Assembly (NCBI GenBank): GCA_031254445.1
Contig: JAIRUL010000032.1
Coordinates: 1-9,905, forward strand
Length of the DNA: 9,905 nt
DNA from: Chitinispirillales bacterium
GTDB lineage: Bacteria > Fibrobacterota > Chitinivibrionia > Chitinivibrionales > Chitinispirillaceae
Direction: 5' to 3'
Shown piece by piece: positions 1 through 5,566 of the stretch (the first letter of the stretch is position 1; each line of letters begins with the position of its first letter). The position numbers were made by a program, and so were the translations under genes. The notes beneath the pieces are model-generated. The model was not told the DNA's origin. It saw nothing but the letters and a program-made list of their open reading frames with translations, and searched no databases.

Positions 1-12
1 GTGGATGGTTTT

Positions 13-36
13 GATGTTGATGTTGACTTTGACTTT
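13..36. repeat. hexamer tandem repeat (GATGTT x2, GACTTT x2)
   Basis: Four consecutive 6-nt units, GATGTT, GATGTT, GACTTT, GACTTT, run directly into the two-hairpin element that follows. Read on the minus strand this is a run of AAAGTC and AACATC units. A shorter, related stretch (AAAGTC then AACGTC) sits at the equivalent place beside the second copy of the element near 9764-9775. This suggests that the low-complexity tract belongs to the element's outer edge and varies in copy number. No function is assigned. Confidence 0.75.
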
Positions 37-97
37 GTGTGGCGGCTCTGCGCCACACGTTATGAAGCCGTAGGCTTCGTCTGAAAAAGATTTAAAG
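31..97 (-). repeat. two-hairpin intergenic repeat element, copy 1
   Basis: This 67-nt block is the reverse complement of 9701-9769 except in one hairpin loop. It contains two stem-loops. The first pairs GTGTGGCG (37-44) with CGCCACAC (51-58) around a 6-nt loop. The second pairs GAAGCC (64-69) with GGCTTC (73-78) around GTA. Neither hairpin is followed by a clear T-run on either strand, so a classical terminator is unlikely. The element lies about 170 nt past the stop of the minus-strand FISUMP gene and has the same orientation relative to that gene as copy 2 has to lpxD. A REP-like or MITE-like dispersed intergenic repeat is the best reading; only two copies can be seen here. Confidence 0.85.
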
Positions 98-128
98 AAT
101 TTGACTTTTATAGGCTTCGAAAGTACGC

Positions 129-158
129 TCCTGCAAGCCTTGTGTTGATATTGCAGGA
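129..158. repeat. inverted repeat with 8-bp arms
   Basis: TCCTGCAA (129-136) and TTGCAGGA (151-158) are exact inverted repeats around a 14-nt spacer. The right arm could instead pair locally through GCAG (153-156) and CTGC (161-164), so two mutually exclusive folds are possible. It lies in the gene-free stretch between copy 1 of the repeat element and the hairpins behind the FISUMP gene. Its function is unknown, and an arm of this length can occur by chance. Confidence 0.4.
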
Positions 159-206
159 TTCTGCCCTGTACTCTTTACATCTTTAAAATCAAAACATACG
201 TCTCAT

Positions 207-220
207 GCCGCTAACGCGGC
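207..220 (-). other. short GC stem-loop downstream of FISUMP gene
   Basis: GCCGC (207-211) pairs with GCGGC (216-220) around a 4-nt loop. On the minus strand it follows the larger hairpin at 229-264, and T-rich sequence (TTTTGATTTT) begins about 12 nt further on. The pair of hairpins could together end or protect the FISUMP transcript. The T-tract is too far away for a canonical intrinsic terminator. Confidence 0.4.
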
Positions 221-228
221 TGGGGGCG

Positions 229-264
229 GCGTCAAGCGGCGGCCTTGCGGCTACCGCTCGACGC
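229..264 (-). terminator. long GC-rich stem-loop directly after FISUMP stop
   Basis: On the minus strand the stem starts one base after the TGA stop of the FISUMP gene. An 11-bp arm (229-239 with 254-264, one position G-T in RNA) is followed by a two-base near-mismatch, a 3-bp inner stem (242-244 with 249-251) and a 4-nt loop that reads GCAA on the minus strand, a GNRA tetraloop. Such a stable hairpin at the stop codon fits a 3'-end structure that halts transcription or blocks exonucleases. No T-run follows immediately, so intrinsic termination is only one possibility. Confidence 0.45.
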
Positions 265-265
265 T

Positions 266-871
266 TCAGTCCTGGGCCACTCCAACGCACCGAACCGAAA
301 ACCCGAAGCTCTTGTCGTCGTAGCCCCCGTACACGTTGCCGTCGTTGTAGTTCATGAGCCGGCGGTCAGCGTGGCCAGCATCGTACTCCGACGCGCTCCA
401 CCAGAGGCCGTATTTGCCGGCATATTCGAAGTGGCCACCGGAGTAGCGGCGTTCGCCGCCCGGCAGGGCCGAAAAGCCGAATTCATCCGTACCGTTGCCG
501 TTAGCAACACAATCACCAGCTTCATCACAACGATTCCACCCACCCGCTGATTTCAGTTTTTTACCCGCAACATCTTCACCTCCCGCATAACCAACCAAAT
601 TATCCCAGTCCTGTTTGGTCGGCAACCGCCACTTGCCGCCCATGCTCGCGCAAGCTGTTTTCGCGGCTTCCCATGTGTACAGCCTGCCGTATTTTGCGCA
701 ATTAGATTCTTTGTCCTCATAACACCAACTGCCCTGCGTTTTGACATTAAGATTTTGTTTTGTCCATGTTTGGTTGCCGATTTTGACGCTCGCGGGCGTT
801 TGCCCAATGGCGACAGTTACAGCGGCCGCCAACACAATCCCGACCCGCCCCAAAACCTTTCCGACACTCAC
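266..871 (-). CDS. secreted FISUMP-domain protein
   Basis: The product is a 201-residue exported protein made of a single FISUMP domain (TIGR02145 type), a family expanded in Fibrobacter; its molecular role is unknown. Residues 1 to about 23 form a signal peptide with a basic start and a hydrophobic core (GIVLAAAVTVAIG). The domain then shows its hallmarks in order: IGNQTWTKQNLN (31-42), SWCYED (48-53), YGRLYTWEAAKTAC (61-74), WRLPTKQDWDNLV (81-93), KKLKS (104-108), GTDEFGFSALPGG (127-139), LWWSASE (156-162) and KSFGFSVRC (187-195). Six cysteines (50, 58, 74, 115, 121, 195) may form disulfides. The GTG start at 871 is chosen because GGAGG (877-881) lies 5 nt upstream and a clean signal peptide follows; a TTG at 919 would add 16 residues ahead of it and lacks a visible ribosome site. 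No lipobox cysteine or anchor is seen, so a soluble secreted or surface-associated protein is likely. It is intact and divergent from mcsA. Confidence 0.9.
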   Translation of the reverse strand: MSVGKVLGRVGIVLAAAVTVAIGQTPASVKIGNQTWTKQNLNVKTQGSWCYEDKESNCAKYGRLYTWEAAKTACASMGGKWRLPTKQDWDNLVGYAGGEDVAGKKLKSAGGWNRCDEAGDCVANGNGTDEFGFSALPGGERRYSGGHFEYAGKYGLWWSASEYDAGHADRRLMNYNDGNVYGGYDDKSFGFSVRCVGVAQD

Positions 872-876
872 AGCGT

Positions 877-881
877 CCTCC
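877..881 (-). promoter_or_regulatory. Shine-Dalgarno site of the FISUMP gene
   Basis: GGAGG on the minus strand lies 5 nt before the GTG at 871. It is the only good ribosome-binding match near any in-frame start of this gene, so it decides the start. Confidence 0.8.
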
Positions 882-1105
882 AGTGTTAGTGTTCGAGGGT
901 AATCCAACAGAAAAATCAATATATATCCTGCCCGTGGGGAACATTGGAAAATCGATCCATAAATACCTACTGCGGATTTTAGGTTAAAAGCATCAAGGCC
1001 ACATCTAACGTGAGGCTACGGGTATAGGGTGGGGCAAAACCCCAAAGCCAGGTTTTTAAATGATGCAACGGGGGGCTCAAAAACAAAAAACAATAAAATT
1101 GCATG

Positions 1106-1135
1106 TTACCCGCCGCAAATAATATATTATATAAT
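1106..1135 (+). promoter_or_regulatory. candidate promoter of the mcsA operon
   Basis: A perfect TATAAT lies at 1130-1135. The best -35 at a usual distance is TTACCC at 1106-1111 with an 18-nt spacer, which is a poor match. A-rich DNA lies just upstream. Transcription would begin near 1142 and leave a 5' leader of about 110 nt before the mcsA start. The -10 alone is convincing; sigma factor and exact start are unknown. Confidence 0.4.
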
Positions 1136-1141
1136 GCGGCG
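1111..1141. promoter_or_regulatory. dyad over the candidate -10 box (possible operator)
   Basis: CGCCGCA (1111-1117) and TGCGGCG (1135-1141) are perfect 7-bp inverted arms around 17 nt. A second, perfect 12-bp palindrome, ATAATATATTAT, lies at 1119-1130 inside. The right arm touches the TATAAT at 1130-1135, which is where a repressor would act. No known regulator is recognised from the motif. Confidence 0.4.
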
Positions 1142-1144
1142 CTG

Positions 1145-1164
1145 TAATTATTGCGCGATAATTA
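1145..1164. promoter_or_regulatory. 20-bp dyad just after the candidate transcription start
   Basis: TAATTAT (1145-1151) and ATAATTA (1158-1164) are perfect inverted arms around TGCGCG, whose GCGC core is itself palindromic. It starts about 10 nt downstream of the candidate -10. As DNA it could be an operator; as RNA it could be a 7-bp hairpin near the 5' end of the mRNA. It does not match CIRCE or the CtsR site. Confidence 0.4.
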
Positions 1165-1251
1165 ATGAAAATTCGGCAAAAGGCTGGTAAAAATCAGCTA
1201 AAAATCCAAAAATGATGAAAAAATCAACAGGAAACGGATAACGGGTAAAAG

Positions 1252-1884
1252 ATGAGCGAAAATGATTTTGGCGCAAATTTCGGCGACGGCGCGGACGACG
1301 ACGATATGGGCGGCGCCTGCATGTGCGACGACTGCAAGGTTCGCTCCGCGAACGTCCACCTGACGCACGTGGAGAGCAACGAGTCCCAGACGTTCCACCT
1401 TTGCGAGGAGTGCGCGCGCGGCCGCGGGGTTCCGCTGCCGGACAGCGACGTCCTCATCAAGGGGCTTGAGGCGATCACGGGGGCGGCGGGCGCGTCGCTT
1501 TCGGAGACGCACGTCAAGGTGACGGTCAAGTCGGGCAAGGGCGGCGGCGGCAAGCGTGCGGAGGAGGAGGAGGCGGAGGAGGGCGTTGCGTGCGCCAAGT
1601 GCGGGATGAAGCTCTCGGAGTTCCGCTCCAGCGGGTGGCTTGGGTGCGCGGATTGCTACGACAGTTTCGAGGAGCGGATAAACAAGATACACGTTCAGGT
1701 TCACGGCGCTGGCGGCCACAAGGGCAAGAAGTACGGCAAGGCGCCGGCGCGCCGCGGCGGCAAGCGGGATTTGGAGCGCCTGCGCGGCGACCTTGCGTCG
1801 GCGGTTCGGGGCGAGGAGTTCGAGCTGGCCGCCTCCATAAGGGACGCTATCCGCGGCTTAGAGCAGGGCGTGGGCGCGAAATGA
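1252..1884 (+). CDS. mcsA: McsA, zinc-finger activator of the protein arginine kinase
   Basis: This 210-residue cytoplasmic protein matches McsA, which binds and activates McsB and helps deliver substrates to ClpC. It has four cysteine pairs, as in the family: CMCDDC (23-28), CEEC (51-54), CAKC (114-117) and CADC (132-135), likely to bind two zinc ions. A glycine- and glutamate-rich linker (about 95-111, with EEEEAEE) lies between the two finger pairs. The C-terminus carries a UVR motif (about 173-204, DLERLRGDLASAVRGEEFE), a helical hairpin also found in UvrB, UvrC and ClpC. Bacillus McsA is somewhat shorter, about 185 residues. The ATG start has no strong Shine-Dalgarno. The stop overlaps the mcsB start as ATGA, which suggests translational coupling. 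Unlike in Firmicutes, no ctsR precedes it. Confidence 0.88.
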   Translation: MSENDFGANFGDGADDDDMGGACMCDDCKVRSANVHLTHVESNESQTFHLCEECARGRGVPLPDSDVLIKGLEAITGAAGASLSETHVKVTVKSGKGGGGKRAEEEEAEEGVACAKCGMKLSEFRSSGWLGCADCYDSFEERINKIHVQVHGAGGHKGKKYGKAPARRGGKRDLERLRGDLASAVRGEEFELAASIRDAIRGLEQGVGAK

Positions 1885-3014
1885 GCGCAGGCGCAGGCGC
1901 CGAAGGCGCGCCCGAAAAGGGGCAGGGGCATAGCATCTACGGGCGGATGCCGGCGTGGTTCGACGGCAGCGGGCCGGAGGGTGACGTGGTCGTTTCCACC
2001 CGCATCCGCTTGGCGCGCAACGTGTCGGGGCGGAAGTTCCCCGCGCGCGCGTCCATCATGGAGAAGCGCGACATGTTTCAGGATGTCGCGCGCCACCTGT
2101 CGGGCGCGTCGCGGCGCAAGCGGCCGGTTTTGGATTTCGAGGTTATAGACGTCGCGAAGCTGAGGAAGATAGAGCAGCACTTTTTAGTGGAGGAGCGCAA
2201 GGTGAGCGCCGACCTGCTAAAGGGCGAGGGTTCGCGGGGCGTGGCCTGCGACCCAAAGGGGAAACTCAGCGTGATGATAAACGAGGAAGACCACCTGCGC
2301 ATTCAGGGGATGGACTCCGGTTTCCACACGTTTGACCTCTGGGAAGAGATGGACAAGCTCGACGACGACATCGGCGCGATGCTCCGGTACGCCTACAGCG
2401 AGCGGCTCGGGTTCCTCACGGCCTGCCCCACAAACTCCGGGACGGGGCTTAGGGTCTCGTACCTCATGCACCTGCCGGCGCTTGTCCTCACAAAGGCGAT
2501 AGAGCCGGTCCTGCAGGGGGCGAGCCAGATGGGGATATCGACGCGCGGGTTCTTCGGCGAGCACTCGGACGTCTTAGGCAACTTCTTCCAGCTCTCGAAC
2601 AGGGCCACGCTCGGGGCGAGCGAGGCGGAGTTCATAGAGTCGGCGAGCGGCGTAGTTAAGGAGATAATCGGCCACGAGCGCAGCGCGCGCGAGCGGCTTA
2701 TGAAAGAGGCGAAGCTCGAGGTGAGCGACAAGGTGGGCCGGGCGTGCGGCATACTGCGCAGCGCGCGGATGCTGAGCTTCGGGGAGCTCTTAAACCTCAC
2801 TTCGTCGGTGAGGCTCGGGATAGAATGCGGGCTTTACAGCGGGTACACGACGGCCGGCATCAACAGGATTGTTTTGATATGCATGCCCGCGCACTTGCAG
2901 GTATACATAAGCAATATGCGCGACGCGCCGGACGACCTGGAGGTAGCGAGGGCGGACGCCGCGCGGACGTTCTTTGCGGAGGAGAGCGTCAAGGGCAGGA
3001 GGAAGAAAAACTGA
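1881..3014 (+). CDS. mcsB: McsB, protein arginine kinase
   Basis: McsB phosphorylates arginine side chains on damaged or regulatory proteins using ATP; the phosphoarginine marks them for ClpC-ClpP degradation. The 377-residue protein belongs to the ATP:guanido phosphotransferase fold (Bacillus McsB is about 363). Visible motifs are STRIRLARN at 39-47, part of the nucleotide-binding arginines, NEEDHLR at 134-140 and CPTNSGTGLR at 182-191 with the catalytic-type Cys182; GFFGEHSD and NRATLG follow. The family's C-terminal phosphoarginine-receptor motif, RDXXRA in Bacillus, appears as LEVARA at 353-358, keeping only the last RA. The open frame extends upstream to 1590, but that part lies inside mcsA in another frame, so the ATG at 1881 in the ATGA overlap is preferred; ATG at 1947 is a weaker alternative. 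A basic tail (KGRRKKN) ends the protein. Confidence 0.92.
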   Translation: MSAGAGAEGAPEKGQGHSIYGRMPAWFDGSGPEGDVVVSTRIRLARNVSGRKFPARASIMEKRDMFQDVARHLSGASRRKRPVLDFEVIDVAKLRKIEQHFLVEERKVSADLLKGEGSRGVACDPKGKLSVMINEEDHLRIQGMDSGFHTFDLWEEMDKLDDDIGAMLRYAYSERLGFLTACPTNSGTGLRVSYLMHLPALVLTKAIEPVLQGASQMGISTRGFFGEHSDVLGNFFQLSNRATLGASEAEFIESASGVVKEIIGHERSARERLMKEAKLEVSDKVGRACGILRSARMLSFGELLNLTSSVRLGIECGLYSGYTTAGINRIVLICMPAHLQVYISNMRDAPDDLEVARADAARTFFAEESVKGRRKKN

Positions 3015-3015
3015 C

Positions 3016-3086
3016 GGAGGCTTTTTAATTTGCCCGCCTTATTATTATTTTTTAATGCAACGCCGGGGGGCGGCGGATTGGCGTAA
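3016..3086 (+). other. mcsB-clpC gap with unpaired Shine-Dalgarno and possible 18-codon leader
   Basis: GGAGG at 3016-3020, one base after the mcsB stop, has no annotated start at the right distance. The nearest candidate is TTG at 3030, 9 nt away, opening an 18-codon frame rich in leucine, phenylalanine and glycine that ends at TAA 3084-3086, 34 nt before clpC. It could be a leader peptide that affects clpC translation, or chance. Nothing homologous is recognised. Confidence 0.2.
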
Positions 3087-3120
3087 TTATCGTAAAAAAC
3101 GAAAGGGTATATATAACCAA

Positions 3121-5565
3121 ATGAACGGCATGTTTACAGACCGCGTCAAAAAGGTGATGCAGATCGCCCGCGAGGAGTCGGTCAGGCTTGGGAACGATTA
3201 CGTTGGCACGGAGCATTTGCTCCTTGGGCTTATAAAAGAGGGCGACGGCGTGGCGGTCGCGGTCATGCGCGGCATGGGCATCGACCTCGAGGATCTCGCC
3301 TCCAATATCGAGAAGACGATAACATCCGCCGGCGGGATGATGATGGTGGGGCAGATGCTGCCGTTCACGCCGCGGGCGAAGAAAGTTTTGGAGATCGCGG
3401 CGAGCGAGGCGCGGTCGATGTCGCACAAGTACATCGGCACGGAGCACTTGCTTTTAGCGCTCATGAAGGACACGGAGTCGGCGGCGGCCAACGCGCTCGC
3501 GGCGGCGGGGCTTGAGTACGACCGCGTGAGGGAGGAGATTAGCCGCGTGCTGAAGGGCGGCGAGGTGAGCGGCGCGCCCGTCTCCAAGGAGAAGAGCAAG
3601 ACGCCTTTTTTAGAGCACTTCGGCCGCGACCTCACGGCCATGGCGCGGGAGGGCAAGCTCGACCCCGTCATCGGGCGCGAGAAGGAGATAGAGCGCGTCG
3701 TGCAGATTTTGAGCAGGCGCAAGAAGAATAACCCTGTGCTGATAGGCGAGCCGGGGATAGGGAAGACCGCTATTGTCGAGGGCTTGGCGCAGAAGATAAT
3801 CGACAAGAGCATCCCGCAGGTGCTGGAAAATAAGCGCGTCGTCAACTTGGATATGGCCTCGATGGTGGCCGGCACGAAGTACCGCGGGCAGTTCGAGGAG
3901 CGGCTGAAGGCTTTGATGGTGGAGCTTCAGAAGAACGACAATGTCATCATATTCATAGACGAATTGCACACGATAGTCGGCGCGGGCGGCTCCGAGGGCA
4001 GCTTAGACGCGTCGAACATCTTCAAGCCGGCGCTCTCGCGCGGCGAGATACAGTGCGTGGGCGCGACCACGCTCGACGAGTACCGTAAATATATAGAAAA
4101 GGACGGCGCCCTCGCGCGGCGCTTCCAGACGATAATGGTCGACCCGCCGAGCGTAAGCGAGACCATACAGATACTCTCCGGGCTGCGCCACAACTACGAG
4201 GAGCACCACAAGGTCGCTTACTCGGAGAAAGCCATAGAGTCGGCGGTTAAGTTTTCGGATAGGTACATCTCCGACAGGTTCCTTCCCGACAAGGCGATAG
4301 ACGTTATAGACGAGGCCGGCGCGAGGAAGCGGCTGTCGAGCATGGAGATACCCTCCGACATACGCGAGATAGAGAAAGAGATTTCGGAGGTCGTCCGCGA
4401 CAAGGAGCTTGCGGTCGAGCACCAGGAGTTCGAGAAGGCCGCGCAGCTGCGCGACAAGCAGGAGAAGCTAAGCGGCGCGCTCTTAGAGACCAAGGCGCTG
4501 TGGCGGAAGTCTAAGGCCGAAGAGCGCTTGCTTGTTGACGAATCGACGATTACGGAAGTCATCGCCACGATGACCGGCATTCCCCTAGCCCGCCTTGCCG
4601 AGGAGGAGACGAAGAAGATACTGCACCTTGAAGACGAGCTTCGCAGGCGCGTTATCGGGCAGGACGAGGCGCTCGGTTCCGTCGCAAGGAGCATCAGGCG
4701 TTCGCGCGCGGGGCTGCACAACACGCGCCGGCCTATCGCGTCGTTCATATTCCTCGGGCCGACGGGCGTCGGCAAGACGGAGCTTGCCAAGGCGCTGGCT
4801 CAGGCGCTGTTCGATACCGAAGAGGCGCTGGTGCGCATTGACATGTCGGAGTACATGGAAAAGTTCGCGGTGTCGCGCCTTGTCGGCGCGCCCCCGGGAT
4901 ACGTCGGCTACGAGGAGGGCGGGCAGCTCACGGAGAAGATTCGGAAGAAGCCGTACTCCGTCATCCTGCTTGACGAAATAGAAAAGGCGCACCCCGATGT
5001 CTTCAACATCCTCTTGCAGATACTCGACGACGGCATTTTAACCGATTCTTACGGCCGCCACGTCAACTTCAAAAACACCATTATCATCATGACCTCCAAC
5101 GCCGGTACGCGCGACGTCAAGAAGATGGGCACCGTGGGCTTCGGCAGGAACAACGCCGAATCGGACTACGAGGCGATGAAGGGCAAGGTGATGGACGAGT
5201 TGAAGAGGATATTTAACCCAGAGTTCATAAACCGCGTTGACGAAACGATAGTCTTCGCGCCTTTGGGCAAGGAAGAGATCGCAAGGATTGTCGATATCCA
5301 GCTCTTGGAGCTGCAAGAGCGCCTCACCGACCGCAACATCAAGCTCGTCTTCACGCCGGAGATGAAGAAGCTATTGGTAGACAAGGGCTACGACCCGATT
5401 TTAGGCGCGCGCCCGCTGCGCCGCTCTATCCAGAGGTCGGTGGAAGACCCACTAGCCGAGGAATTTTTGCTCAACAAGTTTGGCGACGGCGACATAATAT
5501 CGCTCAACGCCGAGGACGATCAGGTTGTTTTCAGGAAAGCGGAAGCGGTGGAGAAAAGCCTTTAA
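3121..5565 (+). CDS. clpC: ClpC, AAA+ unfoldase of the ClpCP protease
   Basis: ClpC is a hexameric ring ATPase that unfolds proteins, including those carrying phosphoarginine, and threads them into ClpP. At 814 residues it matches Bacillus ClpC (810). Order of parts: two Clp-N repeats (about 4-66 and 79-143, each with GTEHLLL), AAA module 1 with Walker A GEPGIGKT (209-216) and Walker B VIIFIDE (275-281), a middle region holding a UVR motif (about 425-455, [13 protein letters not shown]), AAA module 2 with Walker A GPTGVGKT (546-553) and Walker B VILLDE (614-619), and a VGF loop (672-674), the kind that docks on ClpP. The UVR motif and length separate it from ClpA and ClpB. The frame is open from 2974, but the N-domain begins at MFTDRV, so ATG 3121 is chosen; ATG 3130 is equally possible. 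An AAAGGG 13 nt upstream of 3121 is a weak ribosome site. bamA begins 1 nt after the stop. Confidence 0.95.
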   Translation: MNGMFTDRVKKVMQIAREESVRLGNDYVGTEHLLLGLIKEGDGVAVAVMRGMGIDLEDLASNIEKTITSAGGMMMVGQMLPFTPRAKKVLEIAASEARSMSHKYIGTEHLLLALMKDTESAAANALAAAGLEYDRVREEISRVLKGGEVSGAPVSKEKSKTPFLEHFGRDLTAMAREGKLDPVIGREKEIERVVQILSRRKKNNPVLIGEPGIGKTAIVEGLAQKIIDKSIPQVLENKRVVNLDMASMVAGTKYRGQFEERLKALMVELQKNDNVIIFIDELHTIVGAGGSEGSLDASNIFKPALSRGEIQCVGATTLDEYRKYIEKDGALARRFQTIMVDPPSVSETIQILSGLRHNYEEHHKVAYSEKAIESAVKFSDRYISDRFLPDKAIDVIDEAGARKRLSSMEIPSDIREIEKEISEVVRDKELAVEHQEFEKAAQLRDKQEKLSGALLETKALWRKSKAEERLLVDESTITEVIATMTGIPLARLAEEETKKILHLEDELRRRVIGQDEALGSVARSIRRSRAGLHNTRRPIASFIFLGPTGVGKTELAKALAQALFDTEEALVRIDMSEYMEKFAVSRLVGAPPGYVGYEEGGQLTEKIRKKPYSVILLDEIEKAHPDVFNILLQILDDGILTDSYGRHVNFKNTIIIMTSNAGTRDVKKMGTVGFGRNNAESDYEAMKGKVMDELKRIFNPEFINRVDETIVFAPLGKEEIARIVDIQLLELQERLTDRNIKLVFTPEMKKLLVDKGYDPILGARPLRRSIQRSVEDPLAEEFLLNKFGDGDIISLNAEDDQVVFRKAEAVEKSL

Positions 5566-5566
5566 A

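Larger units (their letters stand above)
882..1251. other. divergent intergenic region FISUMP / mcsA
   Basis: This gene-free stretch separates two divergent genes and should hold both promoters. On the minus strand an ATATATAT tract at 918-926 is a weak -10 candidate for the FISUMP gene, without a convincing -35. Around 1030-1044 a small hairpin (TGGGG, CAAAA loop, CCCCA) is seen, followed by GGTTTTT at 1051-1057; no gene upstream would need it as a terminator. Positions 1077-1100 are A-rich, as often found upstream of strong promoters. The candidate mcsA promoter and its dyads are listed separately. No ctsR gene, no CtsR-type heptad repeat and no CIRCE element (TTAGCACTC-N9-GAGTGCTAA) was seen by eye. 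No open frame with a coding look was found. Confidence 0.6.

Noticed and set aside
1..84. Open frame from the window edge on the plus strand (VDGFDVDVDFDF...) ending at TGA 82-84
   Set aside because: The frame runs through the hexamer repeats and copy 1 of the hairpin element. The matching frame in copy 2 is interrupted by a stop, so it is repeat DNA rather than the end of a gene.
31..97. CRISPR-like or insertion-sequence end
   Set aside because: Only one unit at each site, no regular spacers, no transposase frame in the window and no evident target duplication.
1014..1057. Hairpin plus TTTTT as an intrinsic terminator
   Set aside because: The stem is only about 5 bp, the T-run is 7 nt or more from it, and no plus-strand gene lies upstream to be terminated.
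1198..1719. Long minus-strand frame opposite mcsA
   Set aside because: It is an antisense shadow caused by GC-rich codon bias: no ribosome site, no recognisable domain, and the plus strand has clear McsA motifs.
1590..1880. Upstream extension of the mcsB frame
   Set aside because: It lies wholly within mcsA in another frame, is arginine- and glycine-rich without family similarity, and the ATGA overlap gives a normal-length McsB.
2974..3120. Upstream extension of the clpC frame
   Set aside because: It overlaps the end of mcsB and the intergenic gap; ClpC proteins begin at the N-domain, which starts at the chosen ATG.
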